A stretch of DNA of 64,000 bases. It comes from Cristatella mucedo (lineage: Eukaryota > Bryozoa > Phylactolaemata > Cristatellidae). Shown here piece by piece: positions 10,584-22,558 of the stretch (position 1 is its first letter; each line of letters opens with the position of its first letter). Both the position numbers and the translations under genes were made by a program. The notes beneath the pieces were generated by a model. That model made no database searches, had not been told where the DNA came from, and worked only from the letters and a program-made list of their open reading frames with translations. Location of the stretch: contig WPIO01000041.1 of assembly GCA_009760855.2 (NCBI GenBank), positions 2,048,501-2,112,500 of the forward strand, in the 5' to 3' direction.

Positions 10584-11385
10584 AGTCTCCTTCGACCAAT
10601 ACCTCCCTTTGCACATTTTCTCCCCCCCTCCTTCTACTTTAGCCCCTGTTTCTCCTTCCTCCCTACGTGTCACTACTCGTCTTTGCATGCCCTCCCTCCC
10701 TCCTTTCATATTTACTATGCTCTCTATTTCCTTCAATATTTCCCTATTTCCTATTGCTGTCTCTCCTTTCCTAGATCTTTCAGATCCTAAAAGTCCAACA
10801 GATTAGCTGCCCAGGTCCTTTAAAGTCTTCAAAACTGGCTTCAAAACTCGAGTCTATTCAGGGTTGGGACGTGAGGGTCAACGTCAGTTGAACTCTCGGC
10901 AGAGATGGAACGTGGGCAGGCCTACAAAATGATCATTACCGATCTTCGCACAGGAAAGCATACAACCCAACAAAAGCTTTATCTAAAAACAGTACACAAA
11001 ATTAAATGCAATGAGAGAAGCAAGAATCCTGCTTACCTATGCCGTGCGGTCTTAATCCTGCTTCCTTTCAGCACACTTTCAGCATCCTGACGGCCTCTTG
11101 GCCACTGCAGTACACGAAGAGCTCGCCATTCACGACCTCACCTCCCTTTCTTGTTCAATTCGCCGCTTGCTCCCACCCTCCCTTCATGTTTCGACTTTAG
11201 TGATAGCTGCCGTATACGGCAGTGGCAGCCAGCTAGGTGTGAATGCAAATCATGCAAAGCCTCTGCACGAATCGAAGTGCAGTCCACCGTCCATCGGGCG
11301 GCGGTGCCCATCAACGTTCACCTACAGTCGTCTTCTCCAGGAGCTCATCAGTAGGTTATTCTTGAAAGTGGGGACTGTGACTTAC
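10584..11385. other. POC5 intron 4 remainder
   Basis: A pyrimidine-rich stretch at 10584-10790 (CCTCC and CTTTCC runs), then unique sequence to the exon 4 donor. No gene or known repeat is seen. Confidence 0.5.
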
Positions 11386-11456
11386 TGGTATGTCAGCTGC
11401 TCCGTGGTGTGGCGATTCTGCTCCATCAGCTTGATTTTCATTCGCGAAACTTCCTC
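11386..11456 (-). CDS. POC5: POC5 exon 4
   Basis: A 71-nt exon missed by simple open-frame searches. The acceptor is TTGCTTTATAG before 11456 and the donor is GTAAGT from 11385. It encodes EEVSRMKIKLMEQNRHTTEQ and LTY, plus two nucleotides of a Gln codon completed by exon 5. It enters in phase 0 from exon 3 (ending LKTNIV). With it, the distance from LKTNI to the HTYE motif equals that in vertebrate POC5 as I recall it, which argues strongly that it is real. Confidence 0.88.
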
Positions 11457-11754
11457 CTATAAAGCAAAAAATAAATTCAGCATAAGACTATAGTGAAACC
11501 CTAATACAAAAATTACACGGACTTCAAATACGATGCTAGACAAGAGAGTACCTGCAACGTGCAGGGCAAAGCCTGCAATGATTGGGATGCACTAACGATT
11601 GCCTGCGGCATAAAAGTAACTCAAGTATAGAATTCCTACTTCTTCAGATCCATAGTAAAAGTAAAAGCTAAGATCAGAGGTGCTGTGCTGCATTGCTATG
11701 TACAGTGCTCACAAGACACAGAACAATCGCTATCAGGCAAGTTCAACAAGCGTG

Positions 11755-11990
11755 GGAGTATTTAACCACAAATTCAAAACCTTTGGCGGCTGTGCCTTTA
11801 GTACATAAGCCCCTAAGCCTCGAACTCACAGCATTTGCTGGGTCCTTCTGAATTGTCCTTTGTGTGCTCATATGTGCTGATACTGTTCATTGTATAACTA
11901 ACCAATTGGCATGCTTTCATTATATTGTGTGAAAAGTGCCTAGAAAGAGATCTCTCTTAGGGCTCTACACAAATGTCTTACTATAATACT
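11755..11990 (+). mobile_element. LINE A, old degraded copy
   Basis: Recognisable C-terminal codons (CAAAACCTTTGGCGGC, then AGCATTTGCTGGGTCC), the UTR and a tail with GTGCCTAGAAAGAGA and a decayed A/T end. An internal deletion removes the WNSLPT segment. Confidence 0.6.
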
Positions 11991-12708
11991 AATTAAGCTG
12001 AGCGGCATACCAATGAAAATAACTGCACATGTATTGCACCGATCATGACACCACGAAAGTGCCGGGCTAGTGATCACGTGGAAATCTAAGCAGGTGGTTG
12101 CAGCTATATACGAATATTAATCTCTATTTATAACTCCAAAAAGCCACGAAAACTAGATAAGCATTAGACTAAGTTTTCATTGGAGCACCCACATCCAAGC
12201 GACTGTCAGTGCACATGCGGTAGCCAACACAAGATATAACCCCTTTGCCCTATATGGTTTTCTTAGGGCGCTACACGCAAGGCCCGCTCACACGTGTGTG
12301 TTAAAAAAAAAATTAGATGCTGTCCATCATGTCTGTCAGGACTTGTCCTGCCACAGCCTCTCATGTCTCCCTACAGTCAACAGGGGTTCTGGCCAACATT
12401 ATCAACGACGTGTCTTTTGACCTCTAAGAGGCATATGCCCCTGCTCTCTCTCCTGCCCTCGTGCGGTACATCATCCAGTCTCGGTACACTCGGCACATGC
12501 ACACTTGTGCTCTTTTACTGACCTCTGACTCTTTTTCTGGCCAAAGATAAAAGACAGCACAGCCGGCTGAGCATTACGAGCGCTGTCTAATGTGTCCGCA
12601 CTTAACGTGCAGTCTGTCTGTCTGCTCGGCCGCGCTCGCTCGTTTACATTTACCGAAGCAAACACAAGCTGCACGCATTGTATCTGGCGCGTGCATCGGG
12701 TGCCGTAC
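11991..12708. other. POC5 intron 3, unassigned
   Basis: No known repeat recognised. An open plus frame at 12294-12521 (75 codons) resembles nothing I know. Confidence 0.4.
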
Positions 12709-12977
12709 CACGATGTTGGTCTTGAGGTCACGGCACCACAGGTCCAGCTTGCTTTCCATCGTTCGAACGTCATCGTCCTGACCTCCATCTGCTCCGGCCC
12801 CGGCGCTGAACAGCATCGGGGAACGCAGCGCACCGAAGCCTCCATCGCGCCGCAGCGGTCGACGATCGTCATCTGGCGACGGCAGTGGCAGTGGCGAGTG
12901 GGAAGCAGCAGCAGCAGCTGCTGCTGCTGCCCAGCCGGCCTGCATCGGGCGCTGGAGGTACTCAGCAGCAGACCCGC
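12709..12977 (-). CDS. POC5: POC5 exon 3
   Basis: Starts after GCCCGATAG (12980-12978) and ends before GTACGG (from 12708). Two nucleotides complete a Gly codon from exon 2, followed by 89 codons ending ESKLDLWCRDLKTNIV, the first conserved repeat of POC5. The upstream half is low complexity, with a nine-Ala run coded mainly by GCA/GCT and an acidic-basic stretch (PDDDRRPLRRDGG). The donor is fixed by the match to exon 4. The acceptor is chosen by phase and could be shifted. Confidence 0.85.
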
Positions 12978-13305
12978 CTATCGGGCAAGACCGCAATGGT
13001 GGCAATAGCAGGAGACGAGAGAGAGAGAGAACGCGACCGATCTGACGGAGGATGCCAACTCAACATGACGAGCAGCGCAAAATGAAGACAAAAACTGCAC
13101 GAGCACCAAAACTGCTTCCATTCGTCACTGCTTAGGTGCTCGACCTGCAATTAGAGCAGGGGCGGGTCCCAAAACATACAAGCTTGAGTGACACGGCTTA
13201 CTAAAGGTGGCGCCCCCACGTGACAAGATCGGTGCGCTGATTGCAGCATGGTCGGCTTAGCGCTGCTCGGCAGTTGACCTAAAGGTCGCCTGATTCAACG
13301 ATGAT

Positions 13306-13410
<105 letters not shown>

Positions 13411-13983
13411 CGACAGAGAAGCCTTGGCGGCTTTCACTAGCGCTGGCAGTAGTCAATCACCAATTGCCTGCTGAAGGACCCCAAACCACAACCCGCGTCG
13501 TGAACTGCAAGCACATTATTCCTGGGCTAAGACCTGAGCACCTTATTCCTCGGCTAAGACCCGGAGAGTTGGCCAGAGTGGGGCTGGCCAGGGCTGCTCA
13601 GCAGTTGGCATGCATGCAGCACCGGCCACGTGACAGCTAGGCCAGCAACGCTAATGCTCACGAGGGCGGCTCGGTGTCGGCACGTGCGCAAATGCGTGCT
13701 GCTCGTGGTGCGCATGCAGCACCGTCGTCCGCCGAGTGACTTACTGCTGTCCCCAAAAGTGCCGTCTGTGCTGACTTCCGGTGGCTCGTGCGGCCTTCGC
13801 GCCGCAGCCGACCGCTGCCCAGCGCTGCTTCGCTGCAGCTCCTTGGCGGCAGAGGTGGCCGCAGCCAAGGAGCGCTGCTGCTGCTGCTGCTGGTGCAAGG
13901 ATTGTGCCTGTGGCACTCGGCGCTGCGGCGGCGCTTCCTCAGCAGTTTCGCCTACAAAAAATGGGTCATCACATCTAGGAAAG

Positions 13984-14884
13984 GCTGACTCTCAAAATTG
14001 GCTCTGCCAGCATATCTCCAGTTGAATCAGCTCGAAATCTAGGTGTCATATTCCAAAGCGACCTCTCGTTAGACGACCATATCAGCTCCACAGTCAAATC
14101 CGCCTATTTTCAGCTTCATAGCATTGCTAAAATTCGGGCTTGTTTAGATAAGGATACCACGTCCAAGTTGGTCCATGCATTCGTGACATCCCGTCTCGAC
14201 TTCTGCAACTCACTGCTTACTGGCCTACCAGCATTTGCGATCAGGCGATTGCAGCTGGTGCAAAACTCTGCAGCTAGGCTTGTCTGTCGTGAGCGTCGCA
14301 GTTGCCACATTACTCCACTTCTCGCCGACCTGCACTGGCTACCAGTCAAGCAACGGATTGACTTCAAGGTTTTGTCGCTCACTTTTAGGTCCCTTCATTC
14401 TATGGCTCCAGCCTATCTGTCAGATATACTACCCCATCAGGCCAAGCATCGTACCACCTGCTTTTCGGAATCCAACAGTCTACAAATACCTCGTACAAAC
14501 CTTAAATCCTTTGGAGACCGTGCATTTAGTTCGTATGCTCCCAAAGCTGGAACTCACTACCGACTTGCGTCAGAACATCTCCTGACTTGACCACATTTAA
14601 AAAGAACCTAAAAACACACCTATTTAGGACGGCATTCAGTGGGTCCCCGTGATTCGTCCTTGATGTGCTTATGCGTGCTGACACTGTGCATGCTGCCACT
14701 AACCACATTTGCATGCTGACCCTGTGCATGTCAACCCTAACCATGTTATTCCTGTTGTTTGTTAATCAAGCATGATATTACTTACCATTCAATTGCATTT
14801 CACTTTACAGCAAATGTAAAGCGCCTAGAGAAAGATCAAGTTCTCTGAGGGCGCTTTATCAAGTGAATTATTATTATCATTATT
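13984..14884 (+). mobile_element. LINE A, 5'-truncated copy with target duplication
   Basis: Begins within the codons for the LTLKIG segment and runs through the thumb (open 14168-14590), 3' UTR, tail and (ATT)n. The sequence AGGAAAG occurs at 13977-13983 and again at 14885-14891, a likely 7-bp target-site duplication. A one-base deletion in the AAAGCCTGG motif shifts the frame. It is antisense to POC5 in intron 2. Confidence 0.92.
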
Positions 14885-14891
14885 AGGAAAG

Positions 14892-15778
14892 ATGGGCGTG
14901 AGGACGCAGCAACGTGATCGCTCCATCATCATGGGTACCATCATGCCGACGCAGTGCACTCACAGCACCTAATGAATGCTAGGCAGTGCTTCAGCAGACA
15001 GCTGGATGTATTTGTTTCTTAGTTTGAGAATTCAAAGCAACCGGAAGTCGTCCGAGGTGGGACTAGACGCTTAGAAAGAATTTCACGTCAAGCAGGGAAC
15101 GATCCCGAATCCTCTGAGTTACTTCGGTCTAGTGTTCTAACCGATTGAGCAATCGAGATAACTCTTGCTACCGCATTTCACACAGGAGGCTTATGGCAAA
15201 TGTCGAGAAAAAATACTGCCAAGATTGGTCCAATAGTCAATTAATTGTTTAGGGTACCTTTCTAAAGACGAACGTGTTAGGAATGGGCCTTGAAGTTTAG
15301 ACGATTTTCATATAACAAGTAAGAATGAAAAAATGATTAGGCTAACCATGTCTAATCCGGAAGTAAATCGGAAGCAACCTATACAAAATAACCATTTTAC
15401 CAATCTCTGCATCGTATAGGACTTGTGTCCCAATTTGCTAAACCTTGGTATGTCGAGGTACGTGTTTTCAGCTTGATTGGTGGCAGCTTGTGACTTGTTA
15501 ACAGCTACATCTACAGTGTAGCTGTATGCCTTGTGAATTCCATAACAAGGCCAATACTTTAAGGATCGATGTGAATTTTTTTCACAAGTGAGTTCAACTT
15601 GTACATCACTTCAGCAGTTCATTTTTTATTTCAGTCGGATTAATTTTGCTCAGAATTTTACCCTTAGAGCTTCGGCTTTAACGTGCTCGAGCCGAATCAC
15701 GTGTACTTCGTGAACGAATGATTTTACAATTACAAACTTTGGTGCCAAGTGCTTTTAGCATAGGCCCTTGGTGAACTG

Positions 15779-15780
<2 letters not shown>
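14892..15780. other. POC5 intron 2, unassigned
   Basis: AT-richer unique sequence with no open frame of note and no repeat recognised. Confidence 0.5.

Positions 15781-15858
<78 letters not shown>
15781..15858. repeat. (CT)n microsatellite
   Basis: About 39 uninterrupted CT units. Confidence 0.98.
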
Positions 15859-16101
15859 GGCGCTTCACCTACGCTGGAAAGAAAGCATTTAATTGGTTAG
15901 TGTTCGAGTTAGCAGCACGGGACAGCTGGAATGGGTACGCCCGACTAGGCAGAAGGAGGAATTTCGTTGCTAATGAATTGAGATGGCCACAGCCTAGGAC
16001 ACTCACAGCTAAAGCTTCCGTCGCCATCAGTCTTTTAGTAAAAGAATACTTGGCACTTAGGCATCGCAGCGCTATGGGCCGATGCATCACTACCTCTACA
16101 T

Positions 16102-16890
16102 GTAATAATAATAATAATAATGTACTTGATAAAGCGCCCTCAGAGAACTCAATCTCTTTCTAGGCGCTTTACATTTGCTGCAAAAGAAACACGATCGAAT
16201 GGTGAGTGGTATCATGCTTGATAAACAACATTAATAACATTCTTGGGGGGTGACATGCACAGGATTAGCATGCACGTGCGGTTAGTGGCAACATGCACAG
16301 TGTCAGCACGCATAAGCACATGAAAAACGAATCACAGGGACCCACTAAATGCTGTCCTAAATAGGTGTGTTTTCAAGTTCTTTTTAAATGTGGTCAAGTC
16401 AGGGGATGTTCTGACGCAAGTCGGGAGGGAGTTCCAGGCTTTGGGAGCATACGAACTAAATGCATGGTCTCCAAAGGATTTGAGGTTTGTATGAGGTATT
16501 GGTAAACTGTTGGATTCCGAAAAGCAGGTGGTACGATGCTTGGCCTGGTGGGGGAGCATATCTGAGAGATAGGCTGGAGCCAAAGAATAAAGTGAGCTAA
16601 AAGTGAGCGACAAAACCTTGAAGTTGATCCGTTGCTTGACTGGTAGCCAGTGCAGATCGGCGAGAAGTGGTGTGATGTGGCAACTGCGACGCTCACGATA
16701 GACAATAGACATAGCTGCAGAGTTTTGCACCAGCTGTAAGTGCCTGATTGCACATGCCGATGGGCCAGCAAGCAGTGAATTACAGAAGTCAAGACGGTAT
16801 GTCATAAATGCATGGACCAACTAAGTAAGATGTGGTATCCTTGTTTAAACAAGGCCAAATTTTAGCATGTTATGCAGCTGAAAGTAGGCG
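16102..16890 (-). mobile_element. LINE A, minus copy
   Basis: The (TAA)n tail, stem region, UTR and C-terminal coding region (open 16332-16820, thumb plus FKVLSLTF segment). It is truncated at the codons for YFQLHN. A 445-bp block at 16292-16736 is identical to the copy at 24322-25285 while both flanks differ. Confidence 0.92.
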
Positions 16891-17124
16891 CACATATTAT
16901 GTACAGTCATAATACATATCTGGCCGTCGGTTCTGCCACATTACTTAGTCTAACCTTCGCAACCGATGCCCGTAGGCCCGGACTTAAGGGCTATCTGACT
17001 CGGGCCGTCCGGCGAGCTAGATTTACAATTTTTCTATACAGCCACGAGTTGCTACAAGTAAAGTCGGACTACTTGAGGAGCAGAGAGAGGCCTGAAATTT
17101 TCAAATTATATACATGTATATATA

Positions 17125-17275
17125 TATATAATTCATTTCCATAGGGCCTTAAGAAGACTACATCTCTATCCTGACGTTTCATATACATATGCCACAGGGC
17201 TCGAGCCCAGTATATGGTCGTCAAAGGCAAGCACCATACCCTCCCCCTTGGGCGAAACCAGGGGCGGAAGGCAAG
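17125..17275 (-). mobile_element. SINE S2, diverged minus copy
   Basis: The tail (ATTCATTTCCATAGGGCC) precedes GGGCTCGAGCCC and a decayed head ending GGCGAAACCAG. It is older than the copy at 22410. Confidence 0.6.
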
Positions 17276-17493
17276 GTTTTGTCTAGTAACTTCGATATAG
17301 GGCAGCGTGATCCATTTCTCGCGGAATCCCGTCGACCCGACGAGCATCTCGACGAATCTCGCGAAGTTTCGATGACCCGTCGGTCGAACGAGAAACGCCA
17401 GTTGGGCTCGGGACCGTAGGCGCCGTCCTCCGTCGGCGTCGCGAAAGCCGGCGTCGCTAGCGGCCGCAGAGGCGCCGCAGGCAGGACGCTCAC

Positions 17494-17641
17494 CGCCGTC
17501 GTCGGCACTCGCGTCCTCGAATCTGGCGTGCAGCTGGCGCCCTCTGAACGACCCGCCGGGGTTAGCCAGCACGTTGGGAAGGCCGGCGAAATCGACCTTC
17601 GGTACGACGACGGCGTACTTCAGCAGCTCCTCGTATTCGTC
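17494..17641 (-). CDS. POC5: POC5 exon 2
   Basis: The acceptor is GCGCGCAG before 17641 and the donor is GTGAGC from 17493. It encodes DEYEELLKYAVVVPKVDF, matching the EEYEELL(H/K)YA motif that follows the N-terminal Ser stretch in vertebrate POC5, and then a divergent Gly/Arg/Asp segment. It has 49 codons plus one nucleotide. The exon is CpG-rich. Confidence 0.92.
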
Positions 17642-17799
17642 CTGCGCGCAGTTTTGGCAAGCGCGCGTCCGGCTTGCCTGCGGGCGGGCCCGAACGCGCC
17701 CGAACGCGGGTCCCGCGGGCCGAAGCTTCGTGCAAGGAAGCGGCTCGTGCGGCGCCGGCGGGCGCCGGCTGCACGAGAAAGCCGCGACGGCACACACAC

Positions 17800-17883
17800 C
17801 TGAAATCTCGACGAGACCGAGCTGCCGACGGAATCCTGAGGCACGTCAGGCGGCCCGCTGGCGTCGCTCGTGCGGTCGGCCAT
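17800..17883 (-). CDS. POC5: POC5 exon 1 (start codon)
   Basis: ATG at 17883-17881 in a good Kozak context (GCCATGG). It has 28 codons and ends DSVGSSVSSRFQ at a GTGTGT donor (from 17799). The SSVSS(N/R)(L/F)Q sequence leading into (E/D)EYEELL is shared with the vertebrate N terminus. The start is chosen because the total N-terminal length matches and no upstream in-frame homology is seen. Confidence 0.9.
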
Positions 17884-18530
17884 TGGCGACGGCGACGGAG
17901 GGAAGGCCGTACAAGCGGTCGCCCGTATGACGCGAGCGGGCAGTCAGACTCTCGCGCCAAAGTAGAGCCCACGCCGCTAAAAAAGAAAAAAAAGTGAACC
18001 CGGTCCTGCGAAGAACTTGCCGTCGTCCTGAAACGACAAATTCTATGAGCCTATCTGCAGGCAGACGGGATAACTGACACAGGCCGGTCGGTGTCCGACT
18101 GCCTGCGGTACGGTAAGCGGGCGGCTCAGCTAGCAGCCCCTGGCGCTAGCTACGCAGCGACGTACATGGTTTCGATTCTTGCTCAGGAAGCGAATAGGCA
18201 CTCCGTACCTTGAGCGCGACGCGTTGGAGCGGGCGCAGTGAGGGCGCCGTATATTGTGCGGCGAGCAGCACTTCCGAAATTCGTAAAGACCGCCACCGGC
18301 TGGCTGTCCGGGTACGCTCTGAGTGTCAAGGTCGGCATTGCTGTTACGTAGTAACGAGCGTGATGCTCCGCAGCGTCCCTCGAAAATGTCGCCGCTGTAC
18401 GCGTTAAATTGGCAGTATCTTATAGCTGCACAGTCTGCAGTGGTATTGAGCAACGAAAAGTGTGGTGACTTAAGCTGAACGTTCGAAGCTAGCCTTTAGC
18501 CAGAGCTGCAAGCGCGTACCGCTGCGTAGC
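17884..18530 (-). promoter_or_regulatory. Putative POC5 upstream region
   Basis: CpG-rich sequence just upstream of the POC5 ATG. No TATA box and no RFX X-box was found here by eye. It is assigned as promoter only by position. Confidence 0.35.
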
Positions 18531-18532
18531 TA

Positions 18533-19300
18533 ATGTAGTGTAATGTATCTCCGTCTGTAACTCCACAAAGTCATAAAGACCAGGTGGGTGTTACGCAGGA
18601 GAGTTTTGTATAGCGCACTCACAGCTTAAGCGGCTTTCGGTACGCATTCGGTGGCCAACAGACTTCGTCTCACGCAACATAGAGAAGTGGGAAGCATAGC
18701 AGAGTCAGGAGAGCAGTTGAAGTAGTGAGTAGCATGGAAGTAGCAGCTCAGAACCGCTGAAAAGGATGAGCCATAGTCGGCAGCAGGAGAGTAGTTGTCG
18801 TTGCGTAAGAATTGTGGAAGCGAGTTCCACAATCTAGGACCTGCAGAGCTAAATCTTCTGTCACCAACGGTCTTTAAGGGGAGGAATGGAACAGCTAATT
18901 TATTGTCCACACAGAACATGAGGGCGCGAACAGGCTGAAACTGATGCAGCAGTTCAGCTAGGTACGAAGGAGTCAAGCCGTGGCGGGCCATGTGGGTCAG
19001 CGTAAGAACTTTGCTCTGGATCCGTTGCTCAACCGGCATCCATCCTTGCTCTTTTAGCAAAGGAGACACGTGCTCAAACCTCTGGGACTTAAAGACTGCC
19101 TTGCAGCCATATTCATAGTCAGCTGCAGTGGTCTAATAGCTTTCTTTGGCAGCCCAGCCAATAAGGAATTGCAATAATCAAGCCAAGACAGAACTAAGGA
19201 GGTAGTTAAATTTTTTACAAGTAACTGTGGGAGACAGCTCCTAATCTTGGATAGTGATCGGACGTGATGGTTAGCTAGATATTCCCTTCGGTCACTAAGT
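18533..19300 (-). pseudogene. LINE B, best copy (C-terminal part of ORF2 and tail)
   Basis: A second LINE family. Its 3' end on the minus strand carries GCGCTATACAAAACTCTC, then ACTCCACAAAGTC.TAAAG and TACAGACGGAGATACATTA. Upstream, the frame at 18626-19069 (LLKEQGWMPVEQRIQSKVL, RRFSSAGPRLWNSLP) and the frame at 19054-19476 (LSWLDYCNSLLAGLPKKAIRPLQL) are the thumb and C-terminal parts of a CR1/L2-group reverse transcriptase, split by a frameshift. The 5' end is unclear; it may extend to about 19450. Confidence 0.8.
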
Positions 19301-19473
19301 CCTTCCTGTGAGCTGTTCATCTCGCCTCGAAAACTGGCACCGGACCGATGTTTTAAAGTCCTATCTTTAAAGGTGGATATAGCGTTGATATCATCAGGAA
19401 AAGGGTCGCACCGGCAGCCCTTAAAGCATGAGGAACCACAAGGAAATTTGTTCGGTCCCTTCATTTCACAATA

Positions 19474-19634
<161 letters not shown>

Positions 19635-19642
19635 TCGTGCAG

Positions 19643-19722
19643 ATGGCATCGCCAAGAACAATCTAGGCTTTAATTTTTCTATAGATGGATCACAGGTGCA
19701 ATGGTACTTTGATCCCTCCCTA
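19643..19722 (+). pseudogene. LINE A fragment over the mutated YADD region
   Basis: About 80 bp align to the LINE A codons for IAKHNLGFHFYADDTQLY...DPS (ATCGCCAAGAACAATCTAGG and TTTGATCCCTCCC). The YADD codons are changed to a non-catalytic sequence and the fragment stops abruptly at both ends. Confidence 0.65.
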
Positions 19723-19730
19723 CTATCCAA

Positions 19731-19815
19731 TAATAATAATCATCATAATAATGCACTTAATAAAGCGGCCTCAGAGAAATCAATCTCTTTGTAGGCGCTT
19801 TAAATTTGCTGCAAA
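19731..19815 (-). mobile_element. LINE A 3' tail, minus
   Basis: (TAA)n, GCACTTAATAAAGCGGCC and the stem region up to AATTTGCTGCAAAGG. No coding part. Confidence 0.8.
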
Positions 19816-19899
19816 GGGAAATCCAACAATTCGAACTCACTCTTGAAATTCACTTGCAGCTTGATGGCAGCAAACTTTTCAAATGACAAGAAATGACAG

Positions 19900-19988
19900 A
19901 AGCGTTTCCTTTGAAGCACAAGTAAAGCACCTAGAATGAGATTGAGTTCTCTGAGGGCACTTTATCAAGTGTATCGTTATCAATATTG
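19900..19988 (+). mobile_element. LINE A 3' tail, plus
   Basis: TTTCCTTTGAAGCACAAGTAAAGC through TTTATCAAGTGTATC. This decayed tail immediately precedes the long LINE A copy. Confidence 0.75.
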
Positions 19989-20457
19989 TAATCAAACGCT
20001 ACAGGAAAACCTTCGGCCTGTACGATCAGCTTGCATTTTGGGAGCTCTCCTGTTTCAAAGTGACTTCAAAACGCATACAAAAGATCAGGACTGACTGTCT
20101 ATCGACAGGCATATGAAGACTACTGTAGGTCATACCAATCGATCCTAGCAAAGGGAAAGTCTAGCTTCTATAAGAAAAACATTTTTGAATCAGAGATGCA
20201 CAATCAAAAAATGTTGATGTCGACGATCAACCATCTCAACAGCTCCCAGGTTAGCTCCTTACCTGATGATCCTTGTGATGATCTAGCCGATCGCTTCTCT
20301 CGATTTTTTGTGCAGAAGATAGAAAAGATCAGGGGACCCATCCCTGCAATGACAACATCCCCACTAGAATGCTGTTCCCCGATTCCTGGCTGCACCTCAA
20401 TGTCTACATTTAAGCAGGTCAATAGTGATTTAAGTCCTGAAGTTCGTATCCCAATCA

Positions 20458-21300
20458 ATGAAGACAACAAGTCCTGTGGACCCTGTACCCACTGTCCTGC
20501 TCCTACTTTGCATTGATCTGCTGCTGCCATGCATAACTAACATCATTATTTTTGTCATTTGCCTCAGGTCATGTCCCAGCACCTTTCAAAAAAGCTACAG
20601 GCCACTTTTCAAGAAAGCGACACCAGACCAAGAGAACTTGAGCAACTACCGAAATACTGGAGCCTGCCCAGTCTCCCTTCTACCATTCCTATCAAAGACA
20701 CTGGAACGGGTCGTGGCAGACCAGTTGAACTCATATATCGAAACCTCACACCTTGCTAGTAAGTTCCAGTCTGGCTTTAGAGCTAATCACTCCACAGAGT
20801 CAGCATTGCTTAGGGTATACAACGACCTACTTAGGAATGCAGACATGGGTAGAGTGTCTCTGCTTGTTTTACTCGATCTTTCGGCAGCTTTTGATACCAT
20901 CGATCACAAAGTTCTTCTAGAGCGCCTCTCATCTCGCCTGGGCATCACTGGCACTGCTCTGCATTGGTTCAGGTCCTACCTCAGTGGGAGACTCCAGAGT
21001 ATTGACGTGAATGGACAAAGATCATCTGAAGTACCTCTGAAATATGGAGTACCTCAGGGCTCCGTGCTAGGTCCGGTTCTTTTCATGGTTTATACTCTGC
21101 CTCTTGCTGATGTGATTGCCAAGCACAATCTAGGCTTTCACTTTTATGCGGATGACACTCAGTTGTACCTTTGCTTTGATCCCTCCCAGCCTTCGAGCAC
21201 CTCAAATTCTCTCAACTCACTTGCTGCATGTATTGATGACATCCGCACATGGATGGCAGAAAATTTTCTAAAACTAAACGATGATAAAACTATTTTCTAA
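20458..21300 (+). pseudogene. LINE A reverse transcriptase domain, disrupted
   Basis: A 280-codon frame. From about residue 50 it reads KKATPDQENLSNYR, FLSKTLERVVADQL, FQSGFRANHSTESALLRVYN, LLDLSAAFDTIDH, GVPQGSVLGPVLFM, YADDTQLYLCF and MAENFLKLNDDKT, all standard motifs of a CR1/L2-group reverse transcriptase with intact catalytic aspartates. The first 50 residues are out of frame. The frame ends at a 29-bp duplication; the thumb region resumes in another frame (21632-22102, [16 protein letters not shown]). The enzyme copies LINE RNA into the genome by target-primed reverse transcription (family knowledge). Confidence 0.93.
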
Positions 21301-21320
21301 AACTAAACGATGATAAAACT
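21263..21320 (+). repeat. 29-bp tandem duplication in the LINE A RT
   Basis: The unit starting ATTTTCTAAAACTAAACGAT occurs at 21263-21291 and again at 21292-21320. As 29 is not a multiple of three, it causes the frameshift that ends the reverse transcriptase frame. Confidence 0.95.
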
Positions 21321-22409
21321 AACTTACTAGTTATTGGCAATCCCAGTGTGATTCAGAAATTAGAAAGGTTGACTCTAAAAATTGGCTCTGCCAGCATATC
21401 TCCAGTTGAATTAGCTCGAAATCTAGGTGTCATATTTCAAAGCGACCTCTCGTTAGACGACCATATCAGCTCCACAGTCAAATCCGCCTATTTTCAGCTT
21501 CATAATATTACTAAATTCGGGCTTGTTTAGATAAGGATACCACGTCTAAGTTGGTCCATGCATTCGTGACATCCCGTCTCGACTTCTGCAACTCACTGCA
21601 CACTGGCCCACCAGCATGTGCGATCAGGTGATTGCAGCTGGTGCAAAACTCTGCAGCTAAGCTCGTCTTTTGTGAGCGTCGCAGTTGCCACACTACTCCA
21701 CTTCCCGCCGACCTGCACTGGCTACCAATCAAGCAACGGATTGACTTCAAGGTTTTGTCGCTCACTTTTAGGTCCCTTCATTCTATGGCTCCAGCTTATC
21801 TGTCAGATATACTACCCCATCAGGCCAAGCATCGTACCACCCGCTTTTCGGAATCCAGCAGTCTTCAAATACCTCGTACAAACCTAAAATCCTTTGGAGA
21901 CCGTGCATTTAGTTCGTATGCTCCCAAAGCCTGGAACTCCCTCCCGACTTGCGTCAGAACATCCCCTGACCTGACCACATTTAAAAGGAACTTCAAAACA
22001 CACCTATTTAGGAGAGCATTTAGTGGGTCCTGTGATTCGTCCTTCATGTGCTTATGCGTGCTGACACTGTGCATGCTGCCACTAACCACATTTGCATGCT
22101 GAGCCTGTGCATGTCACCCCTAACCATATTATTCATTTTGTTTGTTTTTCAAGCATGATTTTACTTACCATTCAATTGCATTTCACTTTGCAGCAAATGT
22201 AAAGCGCCTAGAGAAAGATTAAGTTCTCTGATAGCGCTTTATCAAGTGCATTATTATTATTATTATTCCTAATGCCCCCTCTTACTTCGGCTGGGCTTCC
22301 GGCGGATGATACCCAATTCATGAAAGCTGACATGGGCAGTGACATCCAGGAATGCTTTTGAGTGGCAATGGCGTGACGATAATGAGCATTTACGAGAGTA
22401 CCGAATAGT

Positions 22410-22558
22410 ATAATATAATGTAATTTATTTGTATTGCGTTCTAAGAGACCTTGATCTTTATTAAGGCACTTCACGTATGCCACCGGGCTCGAGCCCACGA
22501 ACTTAGCCAGACCTTGGTCTGGGCGAGCACCTTAACCACTGGGCCAAACCAGCTCGGC
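22410..22558 (-). mobile_element. SINE S2, well-preserved minus copy
   Basis: On the minus strand: GCTGGTTTGGCCCAGTGGTT (A-box region), AAGGTGCTCGCCCAGACC, GGGCTCGAGCCC (B-box region), then a tail with AAGTGCCTTAATAAAGATC and GTATTGCG. The closest thing here to an S2 reference. Confidence 0.85.

Larger units (their letters stand above)
19990..22267 (+). mobile_element. LINE A, longest copy (about 2.3 kb)
   Basis: Starts in the linker between endonuclease and reverse transcriptase (FESEMHNQKMLMSTINHL, DDLADRFSRFFVQKIEKIR at 20169-20516) and continues through the full reverse transcriptase, thumb, 3' UTR, conserved tail and (ATT)n ending at 22267. No endonuclease domain is present, so it is 5'-truncated. 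At least two frameshifts, one from a 29-bp duplication, inactivate it. It is the best source for a LINE A consensus in this window. Confidence 0.93.
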
